Assembly: GCA_013288545.1 (NCBI GenBank)
Contig: JABDBR010000005.1
Coordinates: 32,001 to 64,576 of the forward strand
Direction of reading: 5' to 3'
Length of the DNA: 32,576 nucleotides
Origin: Nitrososphaerota archaeon
Lineage (GTDB): Archaea > Thermoproteota > Nitrososphaeria > Nitrososphaerales > Nitrosopumilaceae
Shown: positions 14,732-23,669 of the stretch, piece by piece
How the letters are laid out: each line of letters starts with the position of its first letter
Numbering within the stretch: the first letter of the stretch is position 1
Made by a program: the position numbers and the translations under genes
The notes under the pieces: generated by a model
Told to the model about the DNA's origin: nothing
Database searches by the model: none
What the model saw: only the letters and a program-made list of their open reading frames with translations

Positions 14732-16029
14732 TGCAATAATCCTCCCGGTCCCAAGACACCTGCGTATAGCAATCCGAGAGCTATAAAGATGTTAATGAAT
14801 GCAAGTCCAATTAGTTTGTACCAACCAGTATGCAATATCATATCTATTCTAACTCTTGGGAAAACTCCACGCGGTAGTAGAATTAAGAGTATAACTCCAA
14901 CAGTCTTGATCACAAACCATAGTGTACCATTGAGCATCTCCTGATCAAAAAGTGGCAATCCAGGGAACTTTGCAGTTACAGGACCAATTGTAATTCCTTG
15001 GGTTATGATATCCTGTGGGAACGGCGGCCAGACCATTGGGCCATTCCAGCCTCCAAGGAACAATACTGTGAATAATCCTGCAAACGCATATAATTTTAAA
15101 TAAGTTCCAAGCTGAATCAGTCCATACATCATTCCAGAGAACTCTGTTAGCCACCCTGCAACGATCTCACTTTCTGCCTCTGGAAGATCAAATGGAACTC
15201 TCTCAAGTTCTGCCAATATCGTAATGAAAAATACTATAGCGCCAATTGGGAGAAAGGCTATCCACCAAAAATGCTCTTGTGATTCAACAATTTGTGAAAG
15301 ATTCAGGCTTCCAGAGAGTATCACAACTCCAAGAAGTGAGAGTATCAATGGAATTTCAAAAGCAACCATTTGATGAAGTGCCCTGAGACCACCAATGAAT
15401 GTCCATTTGCTATTTGCTGCCCATGCAGTAAGTACTGCGATTATCGGGAAGAAGCCAATGACTGCAAATACTGCCAAAAGACCAACATTTGGATTTGCAA
15501 CCACCCAACCAGGGGCAACTGGAATAAGAGAAACAAAGGCACCCGCAGCACCAACAAACAGTAATGGACCCATCCAGAAAATAGGCTTGTCAGCTTTTGC
15601 AGGTATTATGATCTCCTTACTCATTAGCTTAAAGCCATCACCCATCAGTTGAAGAATTCCTTCTATTTTTCCACAATAGAGTGGACCTACTCTGAGTTGC
15701 ATTTTTGCAAGGAACTTTCTTTCAACAAATATTGTTGCAGCTGCAAGCAATGCAGCAAATCCAAATCCTGGAAATGCCATCACTCTAAAGATAGTAGTAT
15801 GCATGAAATTTTTGACAATTGGTAAAGTACGTGATGGATCTGCCATCCAAGTCATTGCCAAGTATGGCGTCATGAGTTGGCCGTTGATTACTGGTAGTTT
15901 TATGTAAAACAATACGATAAAGACTATTGGCAATCCAACTAGACTGAAGATCAAGATAACCCAGAATATTAAATCAAATAAAGAACCAATGAATCGACTT
16001 AGCCTAAACTGCGGTGCAATTGTTGACAT
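14728..16029 (-). CDS. nuoH: Complex I subunit H (NuoH)
   Basis: Membrane subunit that joins the peripheral arm and helps form the quinone chamber; 433 residues, longer than the usual 330-350 because of an extended N-terminal region of about 90 residues with an extra hydrophobic segment. Signature blocks are ERKFLAKMQLRVGP (first loop), LRALHQMVAFEIPL and ERVPFDLPEAESEIVAGW, the last being the acidic loop that lines the chamber. It directly follows nuoD (no gap) and overlaps nuoI by four bases. Confidence 0.95.
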   Translation of the reverse strand: MSTIAPQFRLSRFIGSLFDLIFWVILIFSLVGLPIVFIVLFYIKLPVINGQLMTPYLAMTWMADPSRTLPIVKNFMHTTIFRVMAFPGFGFAALLAAATIFVERKFLAKMQLRVGPLYCGKIEGILQLMGDGFKLMSKEIIIPAKADKPIFWMGPLLFVGAAGAFVSLIPVAPGWVVANPNVGLLAVFAVIGFFPIIAVLTAWAANSKWTFIGGLRALHQMVAFEIPLILSLLGVVILSGSLNLSQIVESQEHFWWIAFLPIGAIVFFITILAELERVPFDLPEAESEIVAGWLTEFSGMMYGLIQLGTYLKLYAFAGLFTVLFLGGWNGPMVWPPFPQDIITQGITIGPVTAKFPGLPLFDQEMLNGTLWFVIKTVGVILLILLPRGVFPRVRIDMILHTGWYKLIGLAFINIFIALGLLYAGVLGPGGLLH

Positions 16030-17163
16030 TTATCTATCTGCCTCCACAGGCCAATAATTAAGACCCCAATAGACTGCTGGCATGTTACCTAATTTTTCTC
16101 CTTTTAGTAGGTATGGCATACAAATCAAATTTCTAAACGAGCCAACGCTTATCTTTACTCTATAAGGTTCTGGCCTATTGTTAGATACAATGTAATATCC
16201 AATTGCACCTCTTCCAGATTCTACTCTACGATAAACTTCATCATTACCCCCTTTTGGATTTGGTTTTAATTTTGTACGTACAGAACCGGATTTTGGCATC
16301 TTTTTTAATGCGTCTTTTATTATTCTACAGCTTTCAAACATCTCAAGATAAGGTATTCGCGATCTTGCATAGGAATCACCTTCCTTCATCACTATTGTTT
16401 GAAAATCTAGATTTTCATAGACATCATATGGTTCTTTTTTCCTTACATCAAAATCAACACCAGATGCTCTAAGCACAGAACCAGTTGTACCAAGTCTGAT
16501 AGCATCAGTTCTGGACAATATTCCACTTCCCTCGGTTCTTGCCTTTAAGAGAGGATTCTGATAGAATATGGCTTCATATTCTTTTAGCCTCTTCTCAAAA
16601 TATTCAACTTGGCGTAGACATCGTTCTTCAAAGTTAGATGGTAAATCATTTCTTACTCCACCAGGTACAAGATATGCATGAGTTACTCTTGCACCGGACA
16701 TTGCTTCTAGCAGGTCAATGAAAAGTTCTCTGTCACCTGCAGGCCACATGAACATAGTAGAATGGCCTAAGAATATTCCATAGATAGCCAACCAGTATAA
16801 AATATAGATACAACGATTCAGTTCTGCTGCAATGACTCGAATGTATTTTGCTCTTTCTGGAACTTCAATTCCCAATAATTCTTCTACTCCAAGACAGTAA
16901 GGGTACAAAATGTTGGAAGAGTCATGTATTACAGGTCTTTCAAGATGTGGAATGTTCTGGATGTAATTTCTGTATTCAGCCATTTTTTCCTCTCCTCTAT
17001 GTACGTAACCTGGATCAGGATCACAAGAAACAATGTAATCACCATCTACTTTGATAATGAGTCTCATGTGTCCAGAACCTGGATGTTGAGGACCTACGTT
17101 AAGTGTCATTATTTTGTCATCCACTGTCTCAAGATGCATTCCTGGAGGTAGTTGTGTAGTCAT
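16030..17163 (-). CDS. nuoD: Complex I subunit D (NuoD), 49-kDa type
   Basis: Hydrogenase-derived subunit (377 residues) that forms the quinone pocket with NuoB. Diagnostic blocks: TLNVGPQHPGSGHMRL at the N-terminus, YVHRGEEKMAEYRNYIQ, and a C-terminal end that lines up with the family (YWGLNYWPVEADR). It lacks the terminal Cys ligands of NiFe hydrogenases, as expected. In the pocket, the stretch after HPG is one residue shorter than in bacteria and the usual quinone-binding Tyr position reads as Ile (RPVIHDSS). It sits one base after nuoC and abuts nuoH. Confidence 0.95.
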   Translation of the reverse strand: MTTQLPPGMHLETVDDKIMTLNVGPQHPGSGHMRLIIKVDGDYIVSCDPDPGYVHRGEEKMAEYRNYIQNIPHLERPVIHDSSNILYPYCLGVEELLGIEVPERAKYIRVIAAELNRCIYILYWLAIYGIFLGHSTMFMWPAGDRELFIDLLEAMSGARVTHAYLVPGGVRNDLPSNFEERCLRQVEYFEKRLKEYEAIFYQNPLLKARTEGSGILSRTDAIRLGTTGSVLRASGVDFDVRKKEPYDVYENLDFQTIVMKEGDSYARSRIPYLEMFESCRIIKDALKKMPKSGSVRTKLKPNPKGGNDEVYRRVESGRGAIGYYIVSNNRPEPYRVKISVGSFRNLICMPYLLKGEKLGNMPAVYWGLNYWPVEADR

Positions 17164-17164
17164 T

Positions 17165-17827
17165 TTATCTTCCCTTTATCTTGAAATCTTTTCTAAATGG
17201 TGGTATATCTGCCCAGTCTTCCGGCAAAAGTAATCTTCGCATATCAGGATGACCTTCAAAGTAAACGCCAAACATTTCAAAACATTCCCTTTCATGAAAT
17301 TCTACACTATAGAACACATCACGCAATGATGGGGTTCTTGTTGCATCAGAACCAGGATTAGGAACATCTTCACGTGGAACTCTGGTAGCAAGTGCAAAAA
17401 TTTGTCTTCCAAGTTTTTCATCAGTGTAAGACCCTAGATGATAAATAACTTCAATCTCACTTGAATCTGGATAATCAACTCCAGATACAGATTCTGCATG
17501 ATCATACTTTAGTTCATCTCGTATAAATTTAGCAACATCTACAATATCTTCTCTTTTAGTAGTTACTCTAATTCTATCAGATCTTATGTAATCTACACGT
17601 ATCTTATCACCAAATTTTGATGAAATTTTATCTGCCAAAGATTTTTCAAATGCTGGAATTGGTTTTGGTTTAACAGGAACATCGGGAGACAAGTCCAGTC
17701 CTTTTTCTTCATAGAATTTTTTTGCTTCATCTTTTGACATAGAATCGGACTTGGCATTTTCAGAATTGTCAGAATGCTCCTCTGTAGTATCTTTGACTTC
17801 TACGTCCTTGTCAGTTCCAGAGCTCAT
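17165..17827 (-). CDS. nuoC: Complex I subunit C (NuoC), 30-kDa type
   Basis: Peripheral arm subunit that stabilises NuoD and NuoB. The family motif ERECFEMFGVYFEGHPDMRR followed by LLLPEDW is near the C-terminus, ending in the usual PFRKDF. The protein is 220 residues because of an N-terminal extension of about 55 residues that is polar, acidic and likely disordered, then proline-rich (PVKPKPIPAF). Two bases separate its start from the nuoB stop. Confidence 0.94.
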   Translation of the reverse strand: MSSGTDKDVEVKDTTEEHSDNSENAKSDSMSKDEAKKFYEEKGLDLSPDVPVKPKPIPAFEKSLADKISSKFGDKIRVDYIRSDRIRVTTKREDIVDVAKFIRDELKYDHAESVSGVDYPDSSEIEVIYHLGSYTDEKLGRQIFALATRVPREDVPNPGSDATRTPSLRDVFYSVEFHERECFEMFGVYFEGHPDMRRLLLPEDWADIPPFRKDFKIKGR

Positions 17828-17829
17828 GA

Positions 17830-18357
17830 TTATTTAGCCTTCGTCCGTTTTATTTTTTCTTGAAGTAACATACATCCTTGGATTAGTGTTTCAGGTCTTG
17901 GAGGACATCCTGGAACATAAACATCAACTGGAAGAACACCATCAATTCCAGGGAGTACATTATACGAGTCAAAGTATAATCCTCCAGTTATTGCACATGC
18001 TCCCATTGCTATGACATATTTTGGATCCGGCATCTGATCATACACCATTCTCAATCTAGGAGCCATTTTTCTAGTAATTGTTCCCATGACAACTATTAGA
18101 TCACATTGTCGGAGAGAACCAAATGCTTCGATAATACCAAATCTTTCGACATCATATCGAGGACTTGAGGCAGCACCAAATTCTACACTACAACATGCAG
18201 TCTCAAGGTGCACTGGCCATAATGAGTAAATTCTGCCCCAATTGATAGCCATATCAAATGGTTTTCCTACTGCTTTGATAAGAACATCTCCAAGTTTCCC
18301 AACTAGAACATTAGTAGCATGTGGTGCAGTGTCTGGGCTAAGTAATTCTTTTAACAT
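17830..18357 (-). CDS. nuoB: Complex I subunit B (NuoB), cluster N2 protein
   Basis: Holds the terminal [4Fe-4S] cluster N2 that reduces quinone. The cysteine ligands are visible: adjacent Cys-Cys in ETACCSVEFGAA, a third Cys in VIAMGACAITGG and a fourth in VYVPGCPPRPETLIQG. The tandem Cys pair and the GCPPRP block are diagnostic. Length 175 is typical. It is followed two bases later by nuoC and preceded by nuoA with a 43-base gap, the largest spacer inside the operon. Confidence 0.96.
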   Translation of the reverse strand: MLKELLSPDTAPHATNVLVGKLGDVLIKAVGKPFDMAINWGRIYSLWPVHLETACCSVEFGAASSPRYDVERFGIIEAFGSLRQCDLIVVMGTITRKMAPRLRMVYDQMPDPKYVIAMGACAITGGLYFDSYNVLPGIDGVLPVDVYVPGCPPRPETLIQGCMLLQEKIKRTKAK

Positions 18358-18400
18358 TATTCTTCCCTATCCCGAATCCTTTCTACAGTCGATTTAAAAG

Positions 18401-18817
18401 TTACCAAATGTCCTTTCTCCCTGCTTGATATAATGCAAAGGCAAATGCAGCAAAGATTATTGCAAGAAATCCAATTATTGGCAAAGTTGCTGACTTTGGC
18501 AAATTAAGAATGCTACTTCCCCAGGCATACAAAAAGATCGATGCAACGTCAAATACAACAAACATCAAGACAAATGAGTAATATTGCATCATAAAGTGAG
18601 TACGTCCTTCTCCTTGTGGAACTTGACCAGATTCCATAGGCAAGAACTTGACGGGATTAGGACTTCGTCTGGGTGCAATCATTCTAGAAAGAATTAGGGT
18701 TGGCCCTGTTGCTACGATTGCAAATGTAAATAACAATAAGATTGGGCTGAAACTACTTGCAGCTTCTCCTACCAAAGTAGCTAACAAGCCAGTCGGAGAA
18801 TATAAAAAGCTATGCAC
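18401..18817 (-). CDS. nuoA: Complex I subunit A (NuoA)
   Basis: Three-helix membrane subunit at the front of the operon, 138 residues. The family motif is recognisable as ESGQVPQGEGRTHFMMQYYS followed by VFDVASIFLYAW. Two positions stand out: bacterial NuoA usually has ECG where this has ESG, and the membrane carboxylate pair D-x-E reads D-V-A here. The start is GTG at 18817; a TGA closes the frame a few codons upstream, so no ATG is available. Transcription runs away from the peroxiredoxin gene. Confidence 0.92.
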   Translation of the reverse strand: MHSFLYSPTGLLATLVGEAASSFSPILLLFTFAIVATGPTLILSRMIAPRRSPNPVKFLPMESGQVPQGEGRTHFMMQYYSFVLMFVVFDVASIFLYAWGSSILNLPKSATLPIIGFLAIIFAAFAFALYQAGRKDIW

Positions 18818-18961
18818 ATTATACGATCATAATTTTCATTGCTGACAAATTTTTCAACAATTTCTTTGAAATTGAACAATATATTCAATTTTCCATATTA
18901 ATGGATTTTAATTACTTAATTTCTAAAATGATTGATATATGACAGTAACAAAACCTACCTT
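18818..18961. promoter_or_regulatory. nuo/peroxiredoxin divergent promoter region
   Basis: A 144-base A/T-rich gap. The plus-strand box GATATATG (18934-18941) is centred 25 nt before the peroxiredoxin ATG and fits a leaderless start. The nuo operon promoter must lie on the minus strand in the same gap, but several A/T runs qualify and I cannot pick one. Confidence 0.6.
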
Positions 18962-19426
18962 ATGGTAAGTATCGGACAAAAGGCACCGCCTTTTACCTTA
19001 GTAGATACAGAATTAAAAATGCGAAGCTTAGATGAGTTTAAAGGAAAAAAAGTAGTTCTCTCATTCTTTGTAGCTGCAAGTTCTCCTGTATGTACCAAAG
19101 AAATGTGTACCTTCAGAGATGAATGGAATCAAATATCAAAACTTGGAGCTCAAGTAATAGGAATTAGTAATGATGGTCCATTTGCAAATAAAGCATTTGC
19201 AGAATCTCAACATCTTAATTTTCCAATACTTGGAGACTATAAGAGTCAGACAATAAGAGACTATGATATTCTAATGCCTGACTTGTTGCATGTAAAGGGC
19301 TATGATGCAGCAAAGAGATCGGTATTCATTGTAGATGAAGGTGGAAACATAGTCTACAAATGGGTCTCAGACAATCCATTGATAGAACCAAATTATCAAG
19401 AGATCATGAACTTTCTCAAGAAATAA
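18962..19426 (+). CDS. PrxQ/BCP-type peroxiredoxin
   Basis: Thiol peroxidase that reduces hydrogen peroxide and organic peroxides. The peroxidatic Cys44 is in SSPVCTKEMCTF; Cys49, five residues on, is the resolving Cys of the PrxQ/BCP type, so an intramolecular disulfide is expected. The 154 residues match this class. A TTG at 18932 would add ten residues, but a TATA-like box overlaps that position and sits 25 nt before the ATG at 18962, so the ATG is preferred. It lies divergent from nuo, where a peroxidase would help protect the respiratory chain; that link is inference. Confidence 0.92.
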   Translation: MVSIGQKAPPFTLVDTELKMRSLDEFKGKKVVLSFFVAASSPVCTKEMCTFRDEWNQISKLGAQVIGISNDGPFANKAFAESQHLNFPILGDYKSQTIRDYDILMPDLLHVKGYDAAKRSVFIVDEGGNIVYKWVSDNPLIEPNYQEIMNFLKK

Positions 19427-19460
19427 AACAAAAATCTCTTTTAATTTATTTTAAAAATAT

Positions 19461-19973
19461 TTATTCAATCTCTGCAAGTACATCATTTTTTGCAACTGAC
19501 GCACCTTGTTTCATTTTTATGGATTTGACAACTCCATCTTTATGAGATTTGATTGAAATTTGCATTTTCATAGATTCTAAAACACAGACTACATCTCCTT
19601 TCTTTACATTATCACCGGCAGTTACATTTATCGATACAACTCTACCAGGAATTTGACTTTTGAGATTTATCTGAGAATCAGAAGTGGAGTCAGCTCCAGA
19701 ATTTTTATAAACAATTTTGTCCATCTCTGGGCGTTTGTTAAATGTCAGCTTTATGCCATCAATAACAAGTGTTATTCGATTAGTACTATTTTCAAGATAT
19801 TTTGTTATGTGATAAACGCTATCTAGCATAAATTCAATTTTATTATGAGTCATTGTCATAATCTTAAGGTCAAGTTCTTTTCCTTGGATTTTTAGGATAA
19901 ACTCATTATTACTAATGGACTTTATAATTTCCCCATCCAAGCTTTCGTCTGTATTTTCTAGTTTGAATTTCAT
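19461..19973 (-). CDS. accB: Biotin carboxyl carrier protein of acyl-CoA carboxylase
   Basis: Carries the biotin that shuttles carboxyl groups between the two catalytic subunits. The biotinylation motif ESMKM puts the modified Lys at residue 136, 34 residues before the C-terminus, as in other carriers. The biotinyl domain spans about 100-170. The first 90 residues form a separate beta-rich region seen in archaeal and propionyl-type carriers, followed by a Ser/Asp-rich linker. One base separates it from the biotin carboxylase stop. In ammonia-oxidising archaea this three-gene enzyme carboxylates acetyl-CoA and propionyl-CoA in the 3-hydroxypropionate/4-hydroxybutyrate cycle. Confidence 0.93.
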   Translation of the reverse strand: MKFKLENTDESLDGEIIKSISNNEFILKIQGKELDLKIMTMTHNKIEFMLDSVYHITKYLENSTNRITLVIDGIKLTFNKRPEMDKIVYKNSGADSTSDSQINLKSQIPGRVVSINVTAGDNVKKGDVVCVLESMKMQISIKSHKDGVVKSIKMKQGASVAKNDVLAEIE

Positions 19974-19974
19974 A

Positions 19975-21468
19975 TCAATGCCTATCCACTTGTGTTTTCC
20001 ATCTAATGCTATGTTCCTTGTGTGGTTTTATCTTGTTTTTGAGGAATTCTGAATGTATGAGTGTTGCAGCTAATGCAGCTTCTGATTTTTGTGATGCCTC
20101 ATTTTTCAAATCACTTTGCAACCTGTCAAGAATCTTGAATCTATCAAGAAAGTCTGTTGACAATTCACCATTAATGAATTCCTTACTGTTTAGAATAGTC
20201 TTGTACAATGGGATAGCTGTTTCAACTCCTTCAATGTAAAAATCAGACAGTGCTAAAGCCATTCTTTGTCTTGCTTCTTCAAAGTTTTGTCCCCAAGTGA
20301 TGAGTTTGCCCATAAGTGAGTCATAATAAGGCGATACAGTACAACCAGGATAAAGATAAGTATCCACTCTAACTCCAGGTCCTGACGGAATGTTAACATC
20401 CCAGATTTTTCCAGTCGAAGGCGCAAAGTCTAGAAATGTATCTTCTGCATTTATTCTACATTCTATTGAATAACCATTTACTTTGAGATCTTTTTGTTTG
20501 AAAGGAATTTCTTTTCCATTTGCAATATCAATTTGTAATTTGACAAGGTCAAGACCTGAGACTAGTTCAGTTACAGGATGTTCAACCTGTAATCTTGCGT
20601 TTATTTCTATAAAATAGAAAGTTCCATCATCTAGCCTTAGAAATTCTGCGGTTCCTGCATTATGATAATCCACAGCTACTGCAGCTTTTACTGCTAGTTC
20701 TCCTATTTCGTCACGTGTCTTCTGATCAACTACTGGAGAAGGAGACATCTCTATGAGTTTTTGATGTCTTCTTTGGATAGAGCATTCTCGCTCAAAGATA
20801 TGTACTGCATTTCCATGTTTATCACGTGCTAATTGAAATTCAATATGTCGTATTTTTGGAAGAAACTTTTCAACAAATAATGCTGACTTGCCAAATGCTG
20901 CTTTGGATTCCCCAGAAGCAAGTTCAAAGGCTTGTCTTAATTCTTGTTCATTATGTACTAGTCTGATTCCTCTACCTCCTCCACCAAAAACGGATTTTAG
21001 TAAAACAGGATATCCTATCTTGTGTGCGACATCTAGTGCTTTTTCAACTTCTTCAACAATTCCTGGGCTTCCCGGTACAGTAGGTACATTGGCTTTCATC
21101 ATTGCATCCTTACATTCCATTTTGTCACCACAAAGTCTCATTGATTTTCCTGAAGGTCCTATGAAATTCAGGTTCTTTTTCTCACAAAGATCTGCAAAGT
21201 CTGCATTTTCAGAAAGAAATCCATATCCAGGATGGATTGCATCAGCACCAGAGCTAATTGCAGTTTCTATTATTTTTTCCATGTTAAGATAGCTTTGTGC
21301 AGGAGATGCAGAACCAATATGATATGCTTCACTTGCCATCTTGACGTGTTTTGAATTTACATCCTCGTCAGAATAAACTGCTACAGATTTTAGTCCTAAT
21401 GTATTACATGCTTTTATGACACGTATAGCAATTTCCCCTCTGTTTGAAATTAAAATTTTCTTGATCAT
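19975..21468 (-). CDS. accC: Biotin carboxylase subunit of acetyl/propionyl-CoA carboxylase
   Basis: Uses ATP and bicarbonate to carboxylate biotin. The ATP-grasp glycine loop GGGGRG is at 162-167. HQK (235-237), and Glu288, Asn290, Arg292 and Glu296 in EINARLQVEHPVTE, match the active-site residues of bacterial biotin carboxylase almost number for number. At 497 residues it is a stand-alone carboxylase with a C-terminal tail of about 45 residues beyond the core; no carrier domain is fused. It lies between the carboxyltransferase (6-base gap) and carrier genes (1-base gap), so the three are made together. Confidence 0.96.
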   Translation of the reverse strand: MIKKILISNRGEIAIRVIKACNTLGLKSVAVYSDEDVNSKHVKMASEAYHIGSASPAQSYLNMEKIIETAISSGADAIHPGYGFLSENADFADLCEKKNLNFIGPSGKSMRLCGDKMECKDAMMKANVPTVPGSPGIVEEVEKALDVAHKIGYPVLLKSVFGGGGRGIRLVHNEQELRQAFELASGESKAAFGKSALFVEKFLPKIRHIEFQLARDKHGNAVHIFERECSIQRRHQKLIEMSPSPVVDQKTRDEIGELAVKAAVAVDYHNAGTAEFLRLDDGTFYFIEINARLQVEHPVTELVSGLDLVKLQIDIANGKEIPFKQKDLKVNGYSIECRINAEDTFLDFAPSTGKIWDVNIPSGPGVRVDTYLYPGCTVSPYYDSLMGKLITWGQNFEEARQRMALALSDFYIEGVETAIPLYKTILNSKEFINGELSTDFLDRFKILDRLQSDLKNEASQKSEAALAATLIHSEFLKNKIKPHKEHSIRWKTQVDRH

Positions 21469-21474
21469 ATCATT

Positions 21475-23022
21475 CTAAAGATTAATGTTTCCATGTTTTC
21501 GTGGAATTCTTCTTTCTCTTTTATTTGCCAAAGCATCCAAGGCCCTAATCAGAGATGGTCGTGTTTCAGCAGGATCGATTACCGAGTCAATTGTACCATA
21601 GGATGCAGCTACATATGGATTAGCAAATTTTTCTGTGAAATTATCTACAAGCTGTTTTTTCAGCGCAACAGGATCTTTTGCAGTATCAAGTTCTTTTCTA
21701 TTCATAATTCTCACAGCCGCTTCAGAACCAAGTACTGCTATTTGTGCAGTTGGCCAGGCATAATTCACATCTGTTCCCAAATTCTTGCTTGCCATTGCGA
21801 TATAGGCTCCACCATAGGCCTTTCCTATGATTAGTGTAATTTTTGGCACTGTAGCTTCACAGTATGCATACAAGAGTTTACTTCCATGTCTAATGATTCC
21901 AGCGTGTTCTTGTTGTGTTCCAGGCATGTATCCAGGGGTATCTACTAGTGTGATAATTGGAATACCATAACAATCACAAAATCTGATAAATCTAGATGCC
22001 TTGTTAGATGAATCAATATCAAGAGCTCCTGCCAATACCATTGGTTGATTTGCGACAATTCCTACTGTTTTTCCATGAAGTCTGGCAAATCCAACTACAA
22101 CATTTGGTGCAAATAATTCATGTATCTCAAAGAATACGTGATTATCAACTATAGAAGTAATAATTTCTTTCATATCATATGGTTGCAATGGGTTTTCTGG
22201 AATTATGTTTATGAGGTTGTTGTCTAGTCTATTTGGATCATCACCAGTTTCCACAATAGGTGATTCTTCTGTACTGTTCTGAGGAATATATGATAAAAGC
22301 GTCTTTACAATATCCATGCAGTGATATTCATTCTTTCCAACAAAGTGTGCAACACCACTATTTCTTCCATGTGACATTGCTCCTCCAAGTTCATCAAAAG
22401 ACACTTCTTCTCCAAGTACGGTCTTGACGACCTCTGGACCTGTTACAAACATTGTAGCGATTTTATCAGCCATTATTACAAAGTCTGTCATTGCAGGCGA
22501 ATATACAGCACCTCCTGCTGAAGGTCCTACACTAATAGTAATTTGAGGAACTACTCCAGATGCAAGCTGATTATGATAGAATATACTTGCAAAACCATCA
22601 AGACTTAGAATACCCTCCTGAATTCTTGCTCCACCTGAATCAATTATTCCAATTATTGGAGATCCAACTTTTACAGCATGCTCCATGACTTTTGTAATTT
22701 TCTTGGCTCCCATTTCACTTAGTGTTCCACCAAGAACTGTAAAATCATAAGCAAAGAGAAAAACTTGTTTTCCATGTATAGTTCCATATCCTGTTACCAC
22801 TCCATCTCCAAAGAATTTTTTGTTCTGCATGTCAAATTCATGATAATGATGAGTTGTCATGGCATCAATCTCGGTAAAACTTCCTTCATCAAGCAACAGG
22901 TCAATTCGCTCCCTTGCGGTAAGCTTACCCTTATCATGTTGACCCTGAATTCTTTCTTCTCCACCACTTTGCTCTGCCTGTCGCCTTTTATGTAAAAAAT
23001 TCTTTATCTTTTCAGAATGCAT
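21475..23022 (-). CDS. pccB: Carboxyltransferase subunit of acetyl/propionyl-CoA carboxylase
   Basis: Transfers CO2 from carboxybiotin to acetyl-CoA or propionyl-CoA. The 515-residue length and fused two-domain crotonase layout fit the PccB type. Oxyanion-hole glycine motifs are visible in the N domain (IIDSGGARIQEG and GPSAGGAVYSPAM) and the C domain (GKAYGGAYIAMAS). The start block KLTARERIDLLLDEGSF is typical of the family. The first gene of the carboxylase trio, with an A/T element (minus strand, near 23050-23060) about 30 nt before its ATG, so the trio may have its own promoter despite lying downstream of rfcL. Confidence 0.95.
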   Translation of the reverse strand: MHSEKIKNFLHKRRQAEQSGGEERIQGQHDKGKLTARERIDLLLDEGSFTEIDAMTTHHYHEFDMQNKKFFGDGVVTGYGTIHGKQVFLFAYDFTVLGGTLSEMGAKKITKVMEHAVKVGSPIIGIIDSGGARIQEGILSLDGFASIFYHNQLASGVVPQITISVGPSAGGAVYSPAMTDFVIMADKIATMFVTGPEVVKTVLGEEVSFDELGGAMSHGRNSGVAHFVGKNEYHCMDIVKTLLSYIPQNSTEESPIVETGDDPNRLDNNLINIIPENPLQPYDMKEIITSIVDNHVFFEIHELFAPNVVVGFARLHGKTVGIVANQPMVLAGALDIDSSNKASRFIRFCDCYGIPIITLVDTPGYMPGTQQEHAGIIRHGSKLLYAYCEATVPKITLIIGKAYGGAYIAMASKNLGTDVNYAWPTAQIAVLGSEAAVRIMNRKELDTAKDPVALKKQLVDNFTEKFANPYVAASYGTIDSVIDPAETRPSLIRALDALANKRERRIPRKHGNINL

Positions 23023-23058
23023 GATTCGAATTAGAGGCTATTTACAACCTATATTAAT

Positions 23059-23331
23059 TTAATCAGTTTTAACTTCTCGAATACCATCTCGGCCGCCCTT
23101 TGCGTTACGGAAAACATTCATTCCGATATGGTAATTTTCCCATAATCCTTCTATTATTTGGAGTTCTTCCCTTACAGATTGCAATGTTTCCTTAGTAGCC
23201 TGTGGATCTGCTTCCACTTTTGCAAGTAGCTGTCTCTTTTCCGTAAGAAGATCCTCTAATCCTACCTCATAGTTTGATTCTCCATGAAAAGCTGGATCTA
23301 AAGGAGTTATCTTTGTGGTAGTTTTTACCAT
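23059..23331 (-). CDS. Small coiled-coil protein, unknown function
   Basis: A 90-residue soluble, charged protein. The middle (about residues 22-66) is helical with heptad-like Leu/Ile spacing (LEDLLTEKRQLLAKVEAD and following), suggesting a short coiled coil or dimer. The C-terminus is basic and Gly-rich (NAKGGRDGIREVK). I do not recognise the family. It lies 20 bases after the cysteine-rich gene on the same strand, so it is likely cotranscribed with rfcL. Confidence 0.7.
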   Translation of the reverse strand: MVKTTTKITPLDPAFHGESNYEVGLEDLLTEKRQLLAKVEADPQATKETLQSVREELQIIEGLWENYHIGMNVFRNAKGGRDGIREVKTD

Positions 23332-23351
23332 TTATTTCTCAATCTTAGGGG

Positions 23352-23669
23352 TTAGATTTTAAGATTTAGTAAAGGATATCGTTTTACTACCGAAATCTGA
23401 TAGAGTGAAAATGCATCTTTTGCTTCACTGCATTTTTTACATATACACATCTGAGAAACTTTAGCAAGATCACAGTTATCTGCAAATTCACAATCAGGAC
23501 ATCCTGCTTGACCCCCACAGACTATGCATTTTAGCTGCATAACTTCTGCGCATGCCTGATGCTTTACACCTAGCCCCTTGGCCCACAGAGCAACTTCATT
23601 GATTTCAATTTTTTTATTACAAACTAGACATGTGCCAGGAAATTTCATTGGTATTGGACGCCAGCTCAT
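23352..23669 (-). CDS. Cysteine-rich, probable zinc-binding protein
   Basis: A 105-residue protein with eleven cysteines and one well-placed His. Cys14, Cys17, His37 and Cys40 form a C-x2-C...H-x2-C set. Cys48/51/57/60 and Cys66/75/77/80 look like further metal sites. The aromatic, basic C-terminus has no Cys. Two or three zinc sites are likely; an Fe-S site cannot be excluded. Its ATG overlaps the rfcL stop (ATGA), so the two are translationally coupled, hinting at a role near DNA replication or repair. No named family recognised. Confidence 0.75.
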   Translation of the reverse strand: MSWRPIPMKFPGTCLVCNKKIEINEVALWAKGLGVKHQACAEVMQLKCIVCGGQAGCPDCEFADNCDLAKVSQMCICKKCSEAKDAFSLYQISVVKRYPLLNLKI

